From Zhengitettix transpicula (Eukaryota > Arthropoda > Insecta > Orthoptera > Tetrigidae): a DNA stretch of 64,000 nt. The first letter of the stretch is position 1; every line of letters starts with the position of its first letter. Positions 29,301 to 44,400 of this stretch are shown piece after piece. The stretch covers positions 62,001 through 126,000 of the forward strand of contig JAYJMR010000024.1 in NCBI GenBank assembly GCA_037074705.1. The letters run 5' to 3'. The notes under the pieces were generated by a model. The model worked only from the letters and a program-made list of their open reading frames with translations, did not search any database and was not told the DNA's origin. The position numbers and the translations under genes were made by a program.

Positions 29301-32300
29301 CCAGCACTTCTAAAATCTTAATCTTTTAATATTAATTAATATATGATAATATTTCGACGTTTCGACGACAAGTTTGGAATTTCACCAACCAAGAATCTAA
29401 AAATAACAAAGTCTTATTTCATAATAAATGATTCGTTCTTTATAAAAATTACTCAAACCAGCACTTCTAAAATCTTAATCTTTTAATATTAATTAATATA
29501 TGATAATATTTCGACGTTTCGACGACAAGTTTGGAATTTCACCAACCAAGAATCTAAAAATAACAAAGTCTTATTTCATAATAAATGATACGTTCTTTAT
29601 AAAAATTACTCAAACCTGCACATCTAAAATCTTAATCTATTAATATTAATTAATATATGATAATATTTCGACGTTTCGACGACAAGTTTGGAATTTCACC
29701 AACCAAGAATCTAAAAATAACAAAGTCTTATTTCATAATAAATGATTCGTTCTTTATAAAAATTACTCAAACCAGCACTTCTAAAATCTTAATCTTTTAA
29801 TATTAATTAATATATGATAATATTTCGACGTTTCGACGACAAGTTTGGAATTTCACCAACCAAGAATCTAAAAATAACAAAGTCTTATTTCATAATAAAT
29901 GATTCGTTCTTTATAAAAATTACTCAAACCTGCACTTCTAAAATCTTAATCTATTAATATTAATTAATATATGATAATATTTCGACGTTTCGACGACAAG
30001 TTTGGAATTTCACCAACCAAGAATCTAAAAATAACAAAGTCTTATTTCATAATAAATGATTCGTTCTTTATAAAAATTACTCAAACCTGCACTTCTAAAA
30101 TCTTAATCTATTAATATTAATTAATATATGATAATATTTCGACGTTTCGACGACAAGTTTGGAATTTCACCAACCAAGAATCTAAAAATAACAAAGTCTT
30201 ATTTCATAATAAATGATTCGTTCTTTATAAAAATTACTCAAACCTGCACTTCTAAAATCTTAATCTATTAATATTATTAATATATGATAATACTTTGACG
30301 TTTCGACGACAAGTTTGGAATTTCACCAACCAAGAATCTAAAAATAACAAAGTCTTATTTCATAATAAATGACTCGTTCTTTATAAAAATTACTCAAACC
30401 TGCACTTCTAAAATCTTAATCTATTAATATTAATTAATATATCGTAATATTTCGACGTTTCGACGACAAGTTTGGAATTTCACCAACCAAGAATCTATAA
30501 ATAACAAAGTTTTATTTCATAATAAATGACTCGTTCTTTATAAAAATTACTCAAACCTGCACTTCTAAAATCTTAATCTATTAATATTAATTAATATATC
30601 ATAATATTTCGACGTTTCGACGACAAGTTTGGAATTTCACCAACCAAGAATCTTCAAATAACAAAGTCTTATTTCATAATAAATGACTCGTTCTTTATAA
30701 AAATTACTCAAACCTGCACTTCTAAAATCTTAATCTATTAATATTAATTAATATATCGTAATATTTCGACTTTTCGACGACAAGTTTGGAATTTCACCAA
30801 CCAAGAATCTATAAATAACAAAGTTTTATTTCATAATAAATGACTCGTTCTTTATAAAAATTACTCAAACCTGCACTTCTTAAATCTTAATCTATTAATA
30901 TTAATTAATATATCATAATATTTCGACGTTTCGACGACAAGTTTGGAATTTCACCAACCAAGAATCTTCAAATAACAAAGTCTTATTTCATAATAAATGA
31001 CTCGTTCTTTATAAAAATTACTCAAACCTGCACTTCTAAAATCTTAATCTATTAATATTAATTAATATATCCCAATATTTCGACGTTTCGACGACAAGTT
31101 TGGAATTTCACCAACCAAGAATCTTCAAATAACAAAGTCTTATTTCATAATAAATGATTCGTTCTTTATAAAAATTAGTCAAACCTGCACTTCTAAAATC
31201 TTAATCTATTAATATTAATTAATATATCGTAATATTTCGACGTTTCGACGACAAGTTTGGAATTTCACCAACCAAGAATCTTCAAATAACAAAGTCTTAT
31301 TTCATAATAAATGAATCGTTCTTTATAAAAATTAGTCAAACCTGCACTTCTAAAATCTTAATCTATTAATATTAATTAATATATCATAATATTTCGACGT
31401 TTCGACGACAAGTTTGGAATTTCACCAACCAAGAATCTTCAAATAACAAAGTCTTATTTCATAATAAATGAATCGTTCTTTATAAAAATTAGTCAAACCT
31501 GCACTTCTAAAATCTTAATCTATTAATATTAATTAATATATCATAATATTTCGACGTTTCGACGACAAGTTTAAAATTTCACCAACCAAGAATCTATAAA
31601 TAACAAAGTTTTATTTCGTAATAAATGACTCGTTCTTTATAAAAATTACTCAAACCTGCACTTCTAAAATCTTAATCTATTAATATTAATTAATATATTA
31701 TAATATTTCGACGTTTCGACGACAAGTTTGGAATTTCACCAACCAAGAATCTTCAAATAACAAAGTCTTATTTGATAATAAATGACTCGTTCTTTATAAA
31801 AATTACTCAAACCTGCACTTCTAAAATCTTAATCTATTAATATTAATTAATATATCATAATATTTCGACGTTTCGACGACAAGTTTGGAATTTCACCAAC
31901 CAAGAATCTATAAATAAAAAATCTTATTTCATAATAAATGACTCGTTCTTTATAAAAATTACTCAAACCTGCACTTCTAAAATCTTAATCTATTAATATT
32001 TATTAATATATCATAATATTTCGACGTTTCGACGACAAGTTTGGAATTTCACCAACCAAGAATCTTCAAATAAAAAATCTTATTTCATAATAAATGACTC
32101 GTTCTTTATAAAAATTACTCAAACCTGCACTTCTAAAATCTTAATCTATTAATATTAATTAATATATCATAATATTTCGACGTTTCGACGACAAGTTTGG
32201 AATTTCACCAACCAAGAATCTTCAAATAACAAAGTCTTATTTCATAATAAATGACTCGTTCTTTATAAAAATTACTCAAACCTGCACTTCTAAAATCTTA

Positions 32301-32400
32301 ATCTATTAATATTAATTAATATATCGTAATATTTCAGGGGTTTCGACGACAAGTTTGGAATTTCACCAACCAAGAATCTATAAATAACAAAGTTTTATTT
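23300..32400. repeat. Satellite domain 6: mosaic of ATGATAAT blocks and ATCATAAT blocks
   Basis: Stretches of the domain-5 type (about 25.4-27.65 and 28.74-30.29 kb) alternate with stretches of ATCATAAT/ATCGTAAT monomers carrying AATCTTCAAATAAC or AATCTATAAATAAC. A monomer with a CAGGGG substitution occurs at 25118 and again at 32335. A monomer with GTTTAAAATTTCACC occurs at 28591 and again at 31573. These paired rarities show that multi-kilobase pieces were duplicated and interleaved. Confidence 0.75.
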
Positions 32401-35400
32401 CATAATAAATGATACGTTCTTTATAAAAATTACTCAAACCTGCACTTCTAAAATCTTAATCTATTAATATTAATTAATATATCCCAATATTTCGACGTTT
32501 CGACGACAAGTTTGGAATTTCACCAACCAAGAATCTTCAAATAACAAAGTCTTATTTCATAATAAATGATACGTTCTTTATAAATATTACTCAAACCTGC
32601 ACTTCTAAAATCTTAATCTATTAATATTAATTAATATATCGTAATATTTCGACGTTTCGACGACAAGTTTGGAATTTCACCAACCAAGAATCTTCAAATA
32701 ACAAAGTCTTATTTCATAATAAATGACTCGTTCTTTATAAAAATTACTCAAACCTGCACTTCTAAAATCTTAATCTATTAATATTAATTAATATATCATA
32801 ATATTTCGACGTTTCGACGACAAGTTTGGAATTTCACCAACCAAGAATCTTCAAATAACAAAGTCTTATTTCATACTAAATGACTCGTTCTTTATAAAAA
32901 TTACTCAAACCAGCACTTCTAAAATCTTAATCTATTAATATTAATTAATATATCGTAATATTTCGACGTTTCGACGACAAGTTTGGAATTTCACCAACCA
33001 AAAATCTTCAAATAACAAAGTCTTATTTCATAATAAATGACTCGTTCTTTATAAAAATTATTCAAACCTGCACTTCTAAAATCTTAATCTATTAATATTA
33101 ATTAATATATCATAATATTTCGACGTTTCGACGACAAGTTTGGAATTTCACCAACCAAGAATCTTCAAATAACAAAGTCTTATTTCATAATAAATGACTC
33201 GTTCTTTATAAAAATTACTCAAACCTGCACTTCTAAAATCTTAATTTATTAATATTAATTAATATATCATAATATTTCGACGTTTCGACGACAAGTTTGG
33301 AATTTCACCAACCAAGAATCTTCAAATAACAAAGTCTTATTTCATAATAAATGACTCGTTCTTTATAAAAATTACTCAAACCTGCACTTCTAAAATCTTA
33401 ATCTATTAATATTAATTAATATATCATAATATTTCGACGTTTCGACGACAAGTTTGGAATTTCACCAACCAAGAATCTTCAAATAACAAAGTCTTATTTC
33501 ATAATAAATGACTCGTTCTTTATAAAAATTACTCAAACCTGCACTTCTAAAATCTTAATCTATTAATATTAATTAATATATCATAATATTTCGACGTTTC
33601 GACGACAAGTTTGGAATTTCACCAACCAAGAATCTTCAAATAACAAAGTCTTATTTCATAATAAATGACTCGTTCTTTATAAAAATTACTCAAACCTGCA
33701 CTTCTAAAATCTTAATCTATTAATATTAATTAATATATCATAATATTTCGACGTTTCGACGACAAGTTTGGAATTTCACCAACCAAGAATCTTCAAATAA
33801 CAAAGTCTTATTTCATAATAAATGACTCGTTCTTTATAAAAATTACTCAAACCTGCACTTCTAAAATCTTAATCTATTAATATTAATTAATATATCATAA
33901 TATTTCGACGTTTCGACGACAAGTTTGGAATTTCACCAACCAAGAATCTTCAAATAACAAAGTCTTATTTCATAATAAATGACTCGTTCTTTATAAAAAT
34001 TACTCAAACCTGCACTTCTAAAATCTTAATTTATTAATATTAATTAATATATCGTAATATTTCGACGTTTCGACGACAAGTTTGGAATTTCACCAACCAA
34101 AAATCTTCAAATAACAAAGTCTTATTTCATAATAAATGACTCGTTCTTTATAAAAATTACTCAAACCAGCACTTCTAAAATCTTAATCTATTAATATTAA
34201 TTAATATATCGTAATATTTCGACGTTTCGACGACAAGTTTGGAATTTCACCAACCAAGAATCTTCAAATAACAAAGTCTAATTTCATAATAAATGATACG
34301 TTCTTTAAAAAAATTACTCAAACCTGCACTTCTAAAATCTTAATCTATTAATATTAATTAATATATCATAATATTTCGACGTTTCGACGACAAGTTTGGA
34401 ATTTCACCAACCAAGAATCTTCAAATAACAAAGTCTTATTTCATAATAAATGACTCGTTCTTTATTAAAATTACTCAAACCTGCACTTCTAAAATCTTAA
34501 TCTATTAATATTAATTAATATATCATAATATTTCGACGTTTCGACGACAAGTTTGGAATTTCACCAACCAAGAATCTTCAAATAACAAAGTCTTATTTCA
34601 TAATAAATGACTCGTTCTTTATAAAAATTACTCAAACCTGCACTTCTAAAATCTTAATCTATTAATATTAATTAATATATCATAATATTTCGACGTTTCG
34701 ACGACAAGTTTGGAATTTCACCAACCAAGAATCTTCAAATAACAAAGTCTTATTTCATAATAAATGACTCGTTCTTTATAAAAATTACTCAAACCTGCAC
34801 TTCTAAAATCTTAATCTATTAATATTAATTAATATATCATAATATTTCGACGTTTCGACGACAAGTTTGGAATTTCACCAACCAAGAATCTTCAAATAAC
34901 AAAGTCTTATTTCATAATAAATGACTCGTTCTTTATAAAAATTACTCAAACCTGCACTTCTTAAATCTTAATCTATTAATATTAATTAATATATCATAAT
35001 ATTTCGACGTTTCGACGACAAGTTTGGAATTTCACCAACCAAGAATCTTCAAATAACAAAGTCTTATTTCATAATAAATGACTCGTTCTTTATAAAAATT
35101 ACTCAAACCAGCACTTCTAAAATCTTAATCTATTAATATTAATTAATATATCATAATATTTCGACATTTCGACGACAAGTTTGGAATTTCACCAACCAAG
35201 AATCTTCAAATAACAAAGTCTTATTTCATAATAAATGACTCGTTCTTTATAAAAATTACTCAAACCAGCACTTCTAAAATCTTAATCTATTAATATTAAT
35301 TAATATATCATAATATTTCGACGTTTCGACGACAAGTTTGGAATTTCACCAACCAAGAATCTTCAAATAACAAAGTCTTATTTCATAATAAATGACTCGT

Positions 35401-38400
35401 TCTTTATAAAAATTACTCAAACCTGCACTTCTTAAATCTTAATCTATTAATATTAATTAATATATCATAATATTTCGACGTTTCGACGACAAGTTTGGAA
35501 TTTCACCAACCAAGAATCTTCAAATAACAAAGTCTTATTTCATATTAAATGACTCGTTCTTTATAAAAATTACTCAAACCAGCACTTCTAATATCTTAAT
35601 CTATTAATATTAATTAATATATCATAATATTTCGACGTTTCGACGACAAGTTTGGAATTTCACCAACCAAGAATCTTCAAATAACAAAGTCTTATTTCAT
35701 AATAAATGACTCGTTCTTTATAAAAATTACTCAAACCAGCACTTCTAAAATCTTAATCTATTAATATTAATTAATATATCCCAATATTTCGACGTTTCGA
35801 CGACAAGTTTGGAATTTCACCAACCAAGAATCTTCAAATAACAAAGTCTTATTTCATAATAAATGACTCGTTCTTTATAAAAATTACTCAAACCAGCACT
35901 TCTAAAATCTTAATCTATTAATATTAATTAATATATCATAATATTTCGACGTTTCGACGACAAGTTTGGAATTTCACCAACCAAGAATCTTCAAATAACA
36001 AAGTCTTATTTCATAATAAATGACTCGTTCTTTATAAAAATTACTCAAACCTGCACTTCTAAAATCTTAATCTATTAATATTAATTAATATATCATAATA
36101 TTTCGACGTTTCGACGACAAGTTTGGAATTTCACCAACCAAGAATCTTCAAATAACAAAGTCTTATTTCATAATAAATGACTCGTTCTTTATAAAAATTA
36201 CTCAAACCTGCACTTCTTAAATCTTAATCTATTAATATTAATTAATATATCATAATATTTCGACGTTTCGACGACAAGTTTGGAATTTCACCAACCAAGA
36301 ATCTTCAAATAACAAAGTCTTATTTCATAATAAATGACTCGTTCTTTATAAAAATTACTCAAACCAGCACTTCTAAAATCTTAATCTATTAATATTAATT
36401 AATATATCATAATATTTCGACGTTTCGACGACAAGTTTGGAATTTCACCAACCAAGATTCTTCAAATAACAAAGTCTTATTTCATAATAAATGACTCGTT
36501 CTTTATAAAAATTACTCAAACCTGCACTTCTTAAATCTTAATCTATTAATATTAATTAATATATCATAATATTTCGACGTTTCGACGACAAGTTTGGAAT
36601 TTCACCAACCAAGAATCTTCAAATAACAAAGTCTTATTTCATATTAAATGACTCGTTCTTTATAAAAATTACTCAAACCAGCACTTCTAATATCTTAATC
36701 TATTAATATTAATTAATATATCATAATATTTCGACGTTTCGACGACAAGTTTGGAATTTCACCAACCAAGAATCTTCAAATAACAAAGTCTTATTTCATA
36801 ATAAATGACTCGTTCTTTATAAAAATTACTCAAACCAGCACTTCTAAAATCTTAATCTATTAATATTAATTAATATATCCCAATATTTCGACGTTTCGAC
36901 GACAAGTTTGGAATTTCACCAACCAAGAATCTTCAAATAACAAAGTCTTATTTCATAATAAATGACTCGTTCTTTATAAAAATTACTCAAACCAGCACTT
37001 CTAAAATCTTAATCTATTATTATTAATTAATATATCCCAATATTTCGACGTTTCTACGACAAGTTTGGAATTTCACCAACCAAGAATCTTCAAATAACAA
37101 AGTCTTATTTCATAATAAATGACTCGTTCTTTATAAAAATTACTCAAACCTGCACTTCTTAAATCTTAATCTATTAATATTAATTAATATATCATAATAT
37201 TTCGACGTTTCGACGACAAGTTTGGAATTTCACCAACCAAGAATCTTCAAATAACAAAGTCTTATTTCATAATAAATGACTCGTTCTTTATAAAAATTAC
37301 TCAAACCAGCACTTCTAAAATCTTAATCTATTAATATTAATTAATATATCATAATATTTCGACGTTTCGACGACCAGTTTGGAATTTCACCAACCAAGAA
37401 TCTATAAATAACAAAGTCTTATTTCATAATAAATGACTCGTTCTTTATAAAAATTACTCAAACCTGCACTTCTAAAATCTTAATCTATTAATATTAATTA
37501 ATATATCATAACATTTCGACGTTTCGACGACAAGTTTGGAATTTCACCAACCAAGAATCTTCAAATAACAAAGTCTTATTTCATAATAAATGACTCGTTC
37601 TTTATAAAAATTACTCAAACCTGCACTTCTTAAATCTTAATCTATTAAAATTAATTAATATATCATAATATTTCGACGTTTCGACGACAAGTTTGGAATT
37701 TCACCAACCAAGAATCTTCAAATAACAAAGTCTTATTTCATAATAAATGACTCGTTCTTTATAAAAATTACTCAAACCAGCACTTCTAAAATCTTAATCT
37801 ATTAATATTAATTAATATATCATAATATTTCGACGTTTCGACGACAAGTTTGGAATTTCACCAACCAAGAATCTTCAAATAACAAAGTCTTATTTCATAA
37901 TAAATGACTCGTTCTTTATAAAAATTACTCAAACCTGCACTTCTAAAATCTTAATCTATTAATATTTATTAATATATCATAATATTTCGACGTTTCGACG
38001 ACAAGTTTGGAATTTCACCAACCAAGAATCTTCAAATAACAAAGTCTTATTTCATAATAAATGACTCGTTCTTTATAAAAATTACTCAAACCTGCACTTC
38101 TAAAATCTTAATCTATTAATATTAATTAATATATCATAATATTTCGACGTTTCGCCGACAAGTTTGGAATTTCACCAACCAAGAATCTATAAATAACAAA
38201 GTCTTATTTCATAATAAATGACTCGTTCTTTATAAAAATTACTCAAACCTGCACTTCTAAAATCTTAATCTATTAATATTTATTAATATATCATAATATT
38301 TCGACGTTTCGACGACAAGTTTGGAATTTCACCAACCAAGAATCTTCAAATAACAAAGTCTTATTTCATAATAAATGACTCGTTCTTTATAAAAATTACT

Positions 38401-41400
38401 CAAACATGCACATCTAAAATCTTAATCTATTAATATTAATTTATATATCATAATATTTCGACGTTTCGACGACAAGTTTGGAATTTCACCAACCAAGAAT
38501 CTTCAAATAACAAAGTCTTATTTCATAATAAATGACTCGTTCTTTATAAAAATTACTCAAACATGCACTTCTAAAATCTTAATCTATTAATATTAATTTA
38601 TATATCATAATATTTCGACGTTTCGACGACAAGTTTGGAATTTCACCAACCAAGAATCTTCAAATAACAAAGTCTTATTTCATAATAAATGACTCGTTCT
38701 TTATAAAAATTACTCAAACCAGCACTTCTAAAATCTTAATCTATTATTATTAATTAATATATCATAATATTTCGACGTTTCGACGACAAGTTTGGAATTT
38801 CACCAACCAAGAATCTTCAAATAACAAAGTCTTATTTCATAATAAATGACTCGTTCTTTATAAAAATTACTCAAACCTGCACTTCTAAAATCTTAATCTA
38901 TTAATATTTATTAATATATCATAATATTTCGACGTTTCGACGACAAGTTTGGAATTTCACCAACCAAGAATCTTCAAATAACAAAGTCTTATTTCATAAT
39001 AAATGACTCGTTCTTTATAAAAATTACTCAAACCTGCACTTCTAAAATCTTAATCTATTAATATTAATTAATATATCATAATATTTCGACGTTTCGACGA
39101 CAAGTTTGGAATTTCACCAACCAAGAATCTATAAATAACAAAGTCTTATTTCATAATAAATGACTCGTTCTTTATAAAAATTACTCAAACCTGCACTTCT
39201 AAAATCTTAATCTATTAATATTAATTAATATATCATAATATTTCGACGTTTCGACGACAAGTTTGGAATTTCACCAACCAAGAATCTTCAAATAACAAAG
39301 TCTTATTTCATAATAAATGACTCGTTCTTTATAAAAATTACTCAAACCTGCACTTCTTAAATCTTTATCTATTAATATTAATTAATATATCATAATATTT
39401 CGACGTTTCGACGACAAGTTTGGAATTTCACCAACCAAGAATCTTCAAATAACAAAGTCTTATTTCATAATAAATGACTCGTTCTTTATAAAAATTACTC
39501 AAACCAGCACTTCTAAAATCTTAATCTATTAATATTAATTAATATATCCCAATATTTCGACGTTTCGACGACAAGTTTGGAATTTAACCAACCAAGAATC
39601 TATAAATAACAAAGTCTTATTTCATAATAAATGACTCGTTCTTTATAAAAATTACTCAAACCTGCACTTCTAAAATCTTAATCTATTAATATTAATTAAT
39701 ATATCATAATATTTCGACGTTTCGACGACAAGTTTGGAATTTCACCAACCAAGAATCTTCAAATAACAAAGTCTTATTTCATAATAAATGATACGTTCTT
39801 TATAAAAATTACTCAAACCTGCACTTCTAAAATCCTTATCTATTAATATTAATTAATATATCATAATATTTCGACGTTTCGACGACAAGTTTGGAATTTC
39901 ACCAACCAAGAATCTTCAAATAACAAAGTCTTATTTCATAATAAATGACTCGTTCTTTATAAAAATTACTCAAACCTGCACTTCTAAAATCTTAATCTAT
40001 TAATATTAATTAATATATCATAATATTTCGACGTTTCGACGACAAGTTTGGAATTTCACCAACCAAGAATCTTCAAATAACAAAGTCTTATTTCATAATA
40101 AATGATACGTTCTTTATAAAAATTACTCAAACCTGCACTTCTAAAATCCTTATCTATTAATATTAATTAATATATCATAATATTTCGACGTTTCGACGAC
40201 AAGTTTGGATTTTCACCAACCAAGAATCTTCAAATAACAAAGTCTTATTTTATAATAAATGATACGTTCTTTATAAAAATTACTCAAACCTGCACTTCTA
40301 AAATCCTTATCTATTAATATTAATTAATATATCATAATATTTCGACGTTTCGACGACAAGTTTGTAATTTCACCAACCAAGAATCTTCAAATAACAAAGT
40401 CTTATTTCATAATAAATGATACGTTCTTTATAAAAATTACTCAAACCTGCACTTCAAAAGTTTTAATCTATTAATATTAATTAATATATCATAATATTTC
40501 GACGTTTCGACGACAAGTTTGGAATTTCACCAACCAAGAATCTTCAAATAACAAAGTCTTATTTCATAATAAATGACTCGTTCTTTATAAAAATTACTCA
40601 AACATGCACTTCTAAAATCTTAATCTATTAATATTAATTAATATATCATAATATTTCGACGTTTCGACGACAAGTTTGGAATTTCACCAACCAAGAATCT
40701 TCAAATAACAAAGTCTTATTTCATAATAAATGACTCGTTCTTTATAAAAATTACTCAAACCTGCACTTTTAAAATCTTAATCTATTAATATTAAGTAATA
40801 TATCCCAATATTTCGACGTTTCGACGACAAGTTTGGAATTTCACCAACCAAGAATCTTCAAATAACAAAGTCTTATTTCATACTAAATGACTCGTTCTTT
40901 ATAAAAATTACTCAAACCTGCACTTCTAAAATCTTAATCTATTAATATTAATTAATATATCATAATATTTCGACGTTTCGACGACAAGTTTGGAATTTCA
41001 CCAACCAAGAATCTTCAAATAACAAAGTCTTATTTCATAATAAATGATACGTTCTTTATAAAAATTACTCAAACCTGCACTTCTAAAATCCTTATCTATT
41101 AATATTAATTAATATATCATAATATTTCGACGTTTCGACGACAAGTTTGGAATTTCACCAACCAAGAATCTTCAAATAACAAAGTCTTATTTCATAATAA
41201 ATGACTCCTTCTTTATAAAAATTACTCAAACCTGCACTTCTAAAATCTTAATCTATTAATATTAATTAATATATCCCAATATTTCGAGGTTTCGACGACA
41301 AGTTTGGAATTTCACCAACCAAGAATCTTCAAATAACAAAGTCTTCTTTCATAATAAATGACTCGTTCTTTATAAAAATTACTCAAACCTGCACTTCTAA

Positions 41401-44400
41401 AATCTTAATCTATTAATATTAATTAATATATCATAATATTTCGACGTTTCGACGACAAGTTTGGAATTTCACCAACCAAGAATCTTCAAATAACAAAGTC
41501 TTAGTTCATAATAAATGACTCGTTCTTTATAAAAATTACTCAAACCTGCACTTCTTAAATCTTAATCTATTAATATTAATTAATATATCCCAATATTTCG
41601 AGGTTTCGACGACAAGTTTGGAATTTCACCAACCAAGAATCTTCAAATAACAAAGTCTTATTTCATAATAAATGACTCGTTCTTTATAAAAATTACTCAA
41701 ACCTGCACTTCTAAAATCTTAATCTATTAATATTAATTAATATATCCCAATATTTCGAGGTTTCGACGACAAGTTTGGAATTTCACCAACCAAGAATCTT
41801 CAAATAACAAAGTCTTATTTCATAATAAATGACTCGTTCTTTATAAAAATTACTCAAACCAGCACTTCTTAAATCTTAATCTATTAATATTAATTAATAT
41901 ATCATAATATTTCGACGTTTCGACGACAAGTTTGGAATTTCACCAACCAAGAATCTTCAAATAACAAAGTCTTATTTCATAATAAATGACTCGTTCTTTA
42001 TAAAAATTACTCAAACCTGCACTTCTTAAATCTTAATCTATTAATATTAATTAATATATCCCAATATTTCGAGGTTTCGACGACAAGTTTGGAATTTCAC
42101 CAACCAAGAATCTTCAAATAACGAAGTCTTATTTCATAATAAATGACTCGTTCTTTATAAAAATTACTCAAACCTGCACTTCTAAAATCTTAATCTATTA
42201 ATATTAATTAATATATCATAATATTTCGACGTTTCTACGACAAGTTTGGAATTTCACCAACCAAGAATCTATAAATAACAAAGTCTTATTTCATAATAAA
42301 TGACTCGTTCTTTATAAAAATTACTCAAACCTGCACTTCTTAAATCTTAATCTATTAATATTAATTAATATATCCCAATATTTAGAGGTTTCGACGACAA
42401 GTTTGGAATTTCACCAACCAAGAATCTTCAAATAACAAAGTCTTATTTCATAATAAATGACTCGTTCTTTATAAAAATTACTCAAACCTGCACTTCTAAA
42501 ATCTTAATCTATTAATATTAATTAATAAATCATAATATTTCGACGTTTCGACGACAAGTTTGGAATTTCACCAACCAAGAATCTTCAAATAACAAAGTCT
42601 TATTTCATAATAAATGACTCGTTCTTTATAAAAATTACTCAAACCGGCACTTCTTAAATCTTAATGTATTAATATTAATTAATATATCCCAATATTTCGA
42701 GGTTTCGACGACAAGTTTGGAATTTCACCAACCAAGAATCTTCAAATAACAAAGTCTTATTTTATAATAAATGACTCGTTCTTTATAAAAATTACTCAAA
42801 CCTGCACTTCTAAAATCTTAATCTATTAATATTAATTAATATATCATAATATTTCGACGTTTCGACGACAAGTTTGGAATTTCACCAACCAAGAATCTTC
42901 AAATAACAAAGTCTTATTTCATAATAAATGACTCGTTCTTTATAAAAATTACTCAAACCTGCACTTCTAAAATCTTAATCTATTAATATTAATTAATATA
43001 TCCCAATATTTCGACGTTTCGACGACAAGTTTGGAATTTCACCAACCAAGAATCTTCAAATAACAAAGTCTTATTTCATAATAAATGACTCGTTCTTTAT
43101 AAAAATTACTCAAACCAGCACTTCTAAAATCTTAATCTATTAATATTAATTAATATATCCCAATATTTCGACGTTTCTACGACAAGTTTGGAATTTCACC
43201 AACCAAGAATCTATAAATAACAAAGTCTTATTTCATAATAAATGACTCGTTCTTTATAAAAATTACTCAAACCTGCACTTCTTAAATCTTAATCTATTAA
43301 TATTAATTAATATATCATAATATTTCGACGTTTCGACGACAAGTTTGGAATTTCACCAACCAAGAATCTTCAAATAACAAAGTCTTATTTCATAATAAAT
43401 GACTCGTTCTTTATAAAAATTACTCAAACCAGCACTTCTAAAATCTTAATCTATTAATATTAATTAATATATCATAATATTTCGACGTTTCGACGACAAG
43501 TTTGGAATTTCACCAACCAAGAATCTATAAATAACAAAGTCTTATTTCATAATAAATGACTCGTTCTTTATAAAAATTACTCAAACCTGCACTTCTAAAA
43601 TCTTAATCTATTAATATTAATTAATATATCATAATATTTCGACGTTTCGACGACAAGTTTGGAATTTCACCAACCAAGAATCTTCAAATAACAAAGTCTT
43701 ATTTCATAATAAATGACTCGTTCTTTATAAAAATTACTCAAACCTGCACTTCTAAAATCTTAATCTATTAATATTAATTAATATATCATAATATTTCGAC
43801 GATTCGACGACAAGTTTGGAATTTCACCAACCAAGAATCTTCAAATAACAAAGTCTTATTTCATAATAAATGACTCGTTCTTTATAAAAATTACTCAAAC
43901 CTGCACTTCTAAAATCTTAATCTATTAATATTAATTAATATATCTCAATATTTCGACGTTTCGACGACAAGTTTGGAATTTCACCAACCAAGAATCTTCA
44001 AATAACAAAGTCTTATTTCATAATAAATGACTCGTTCTTTATAAAAATTACTCAAACCTGCACTTCTAAAATCTTAATCTATTAATATTAATTAATATAT
44101 CCCAATATTTCGACGTTTCTACAAGTTTGGAATTTCACCAACCAAGAATCTATAAATAACAAAGTCTTATTTCATAATAAATGACTCGTTCTTTATAAAA
44201 ATTACTCAAACCTGCACTTCTTAAATCTTAATCTATTAATATTAATTAATATATCATAATATTTCGACGTTTCGACGACAAGTTTGGAATTTCACCAACC
44301 AAGAATCTTCAAATAACAAAGTCTTATTTCATAATAAATGACTCGTTCTTTATAAAAATTACTCAAACCAGCACTTCTAAAATCTTAATCTATTAATATT

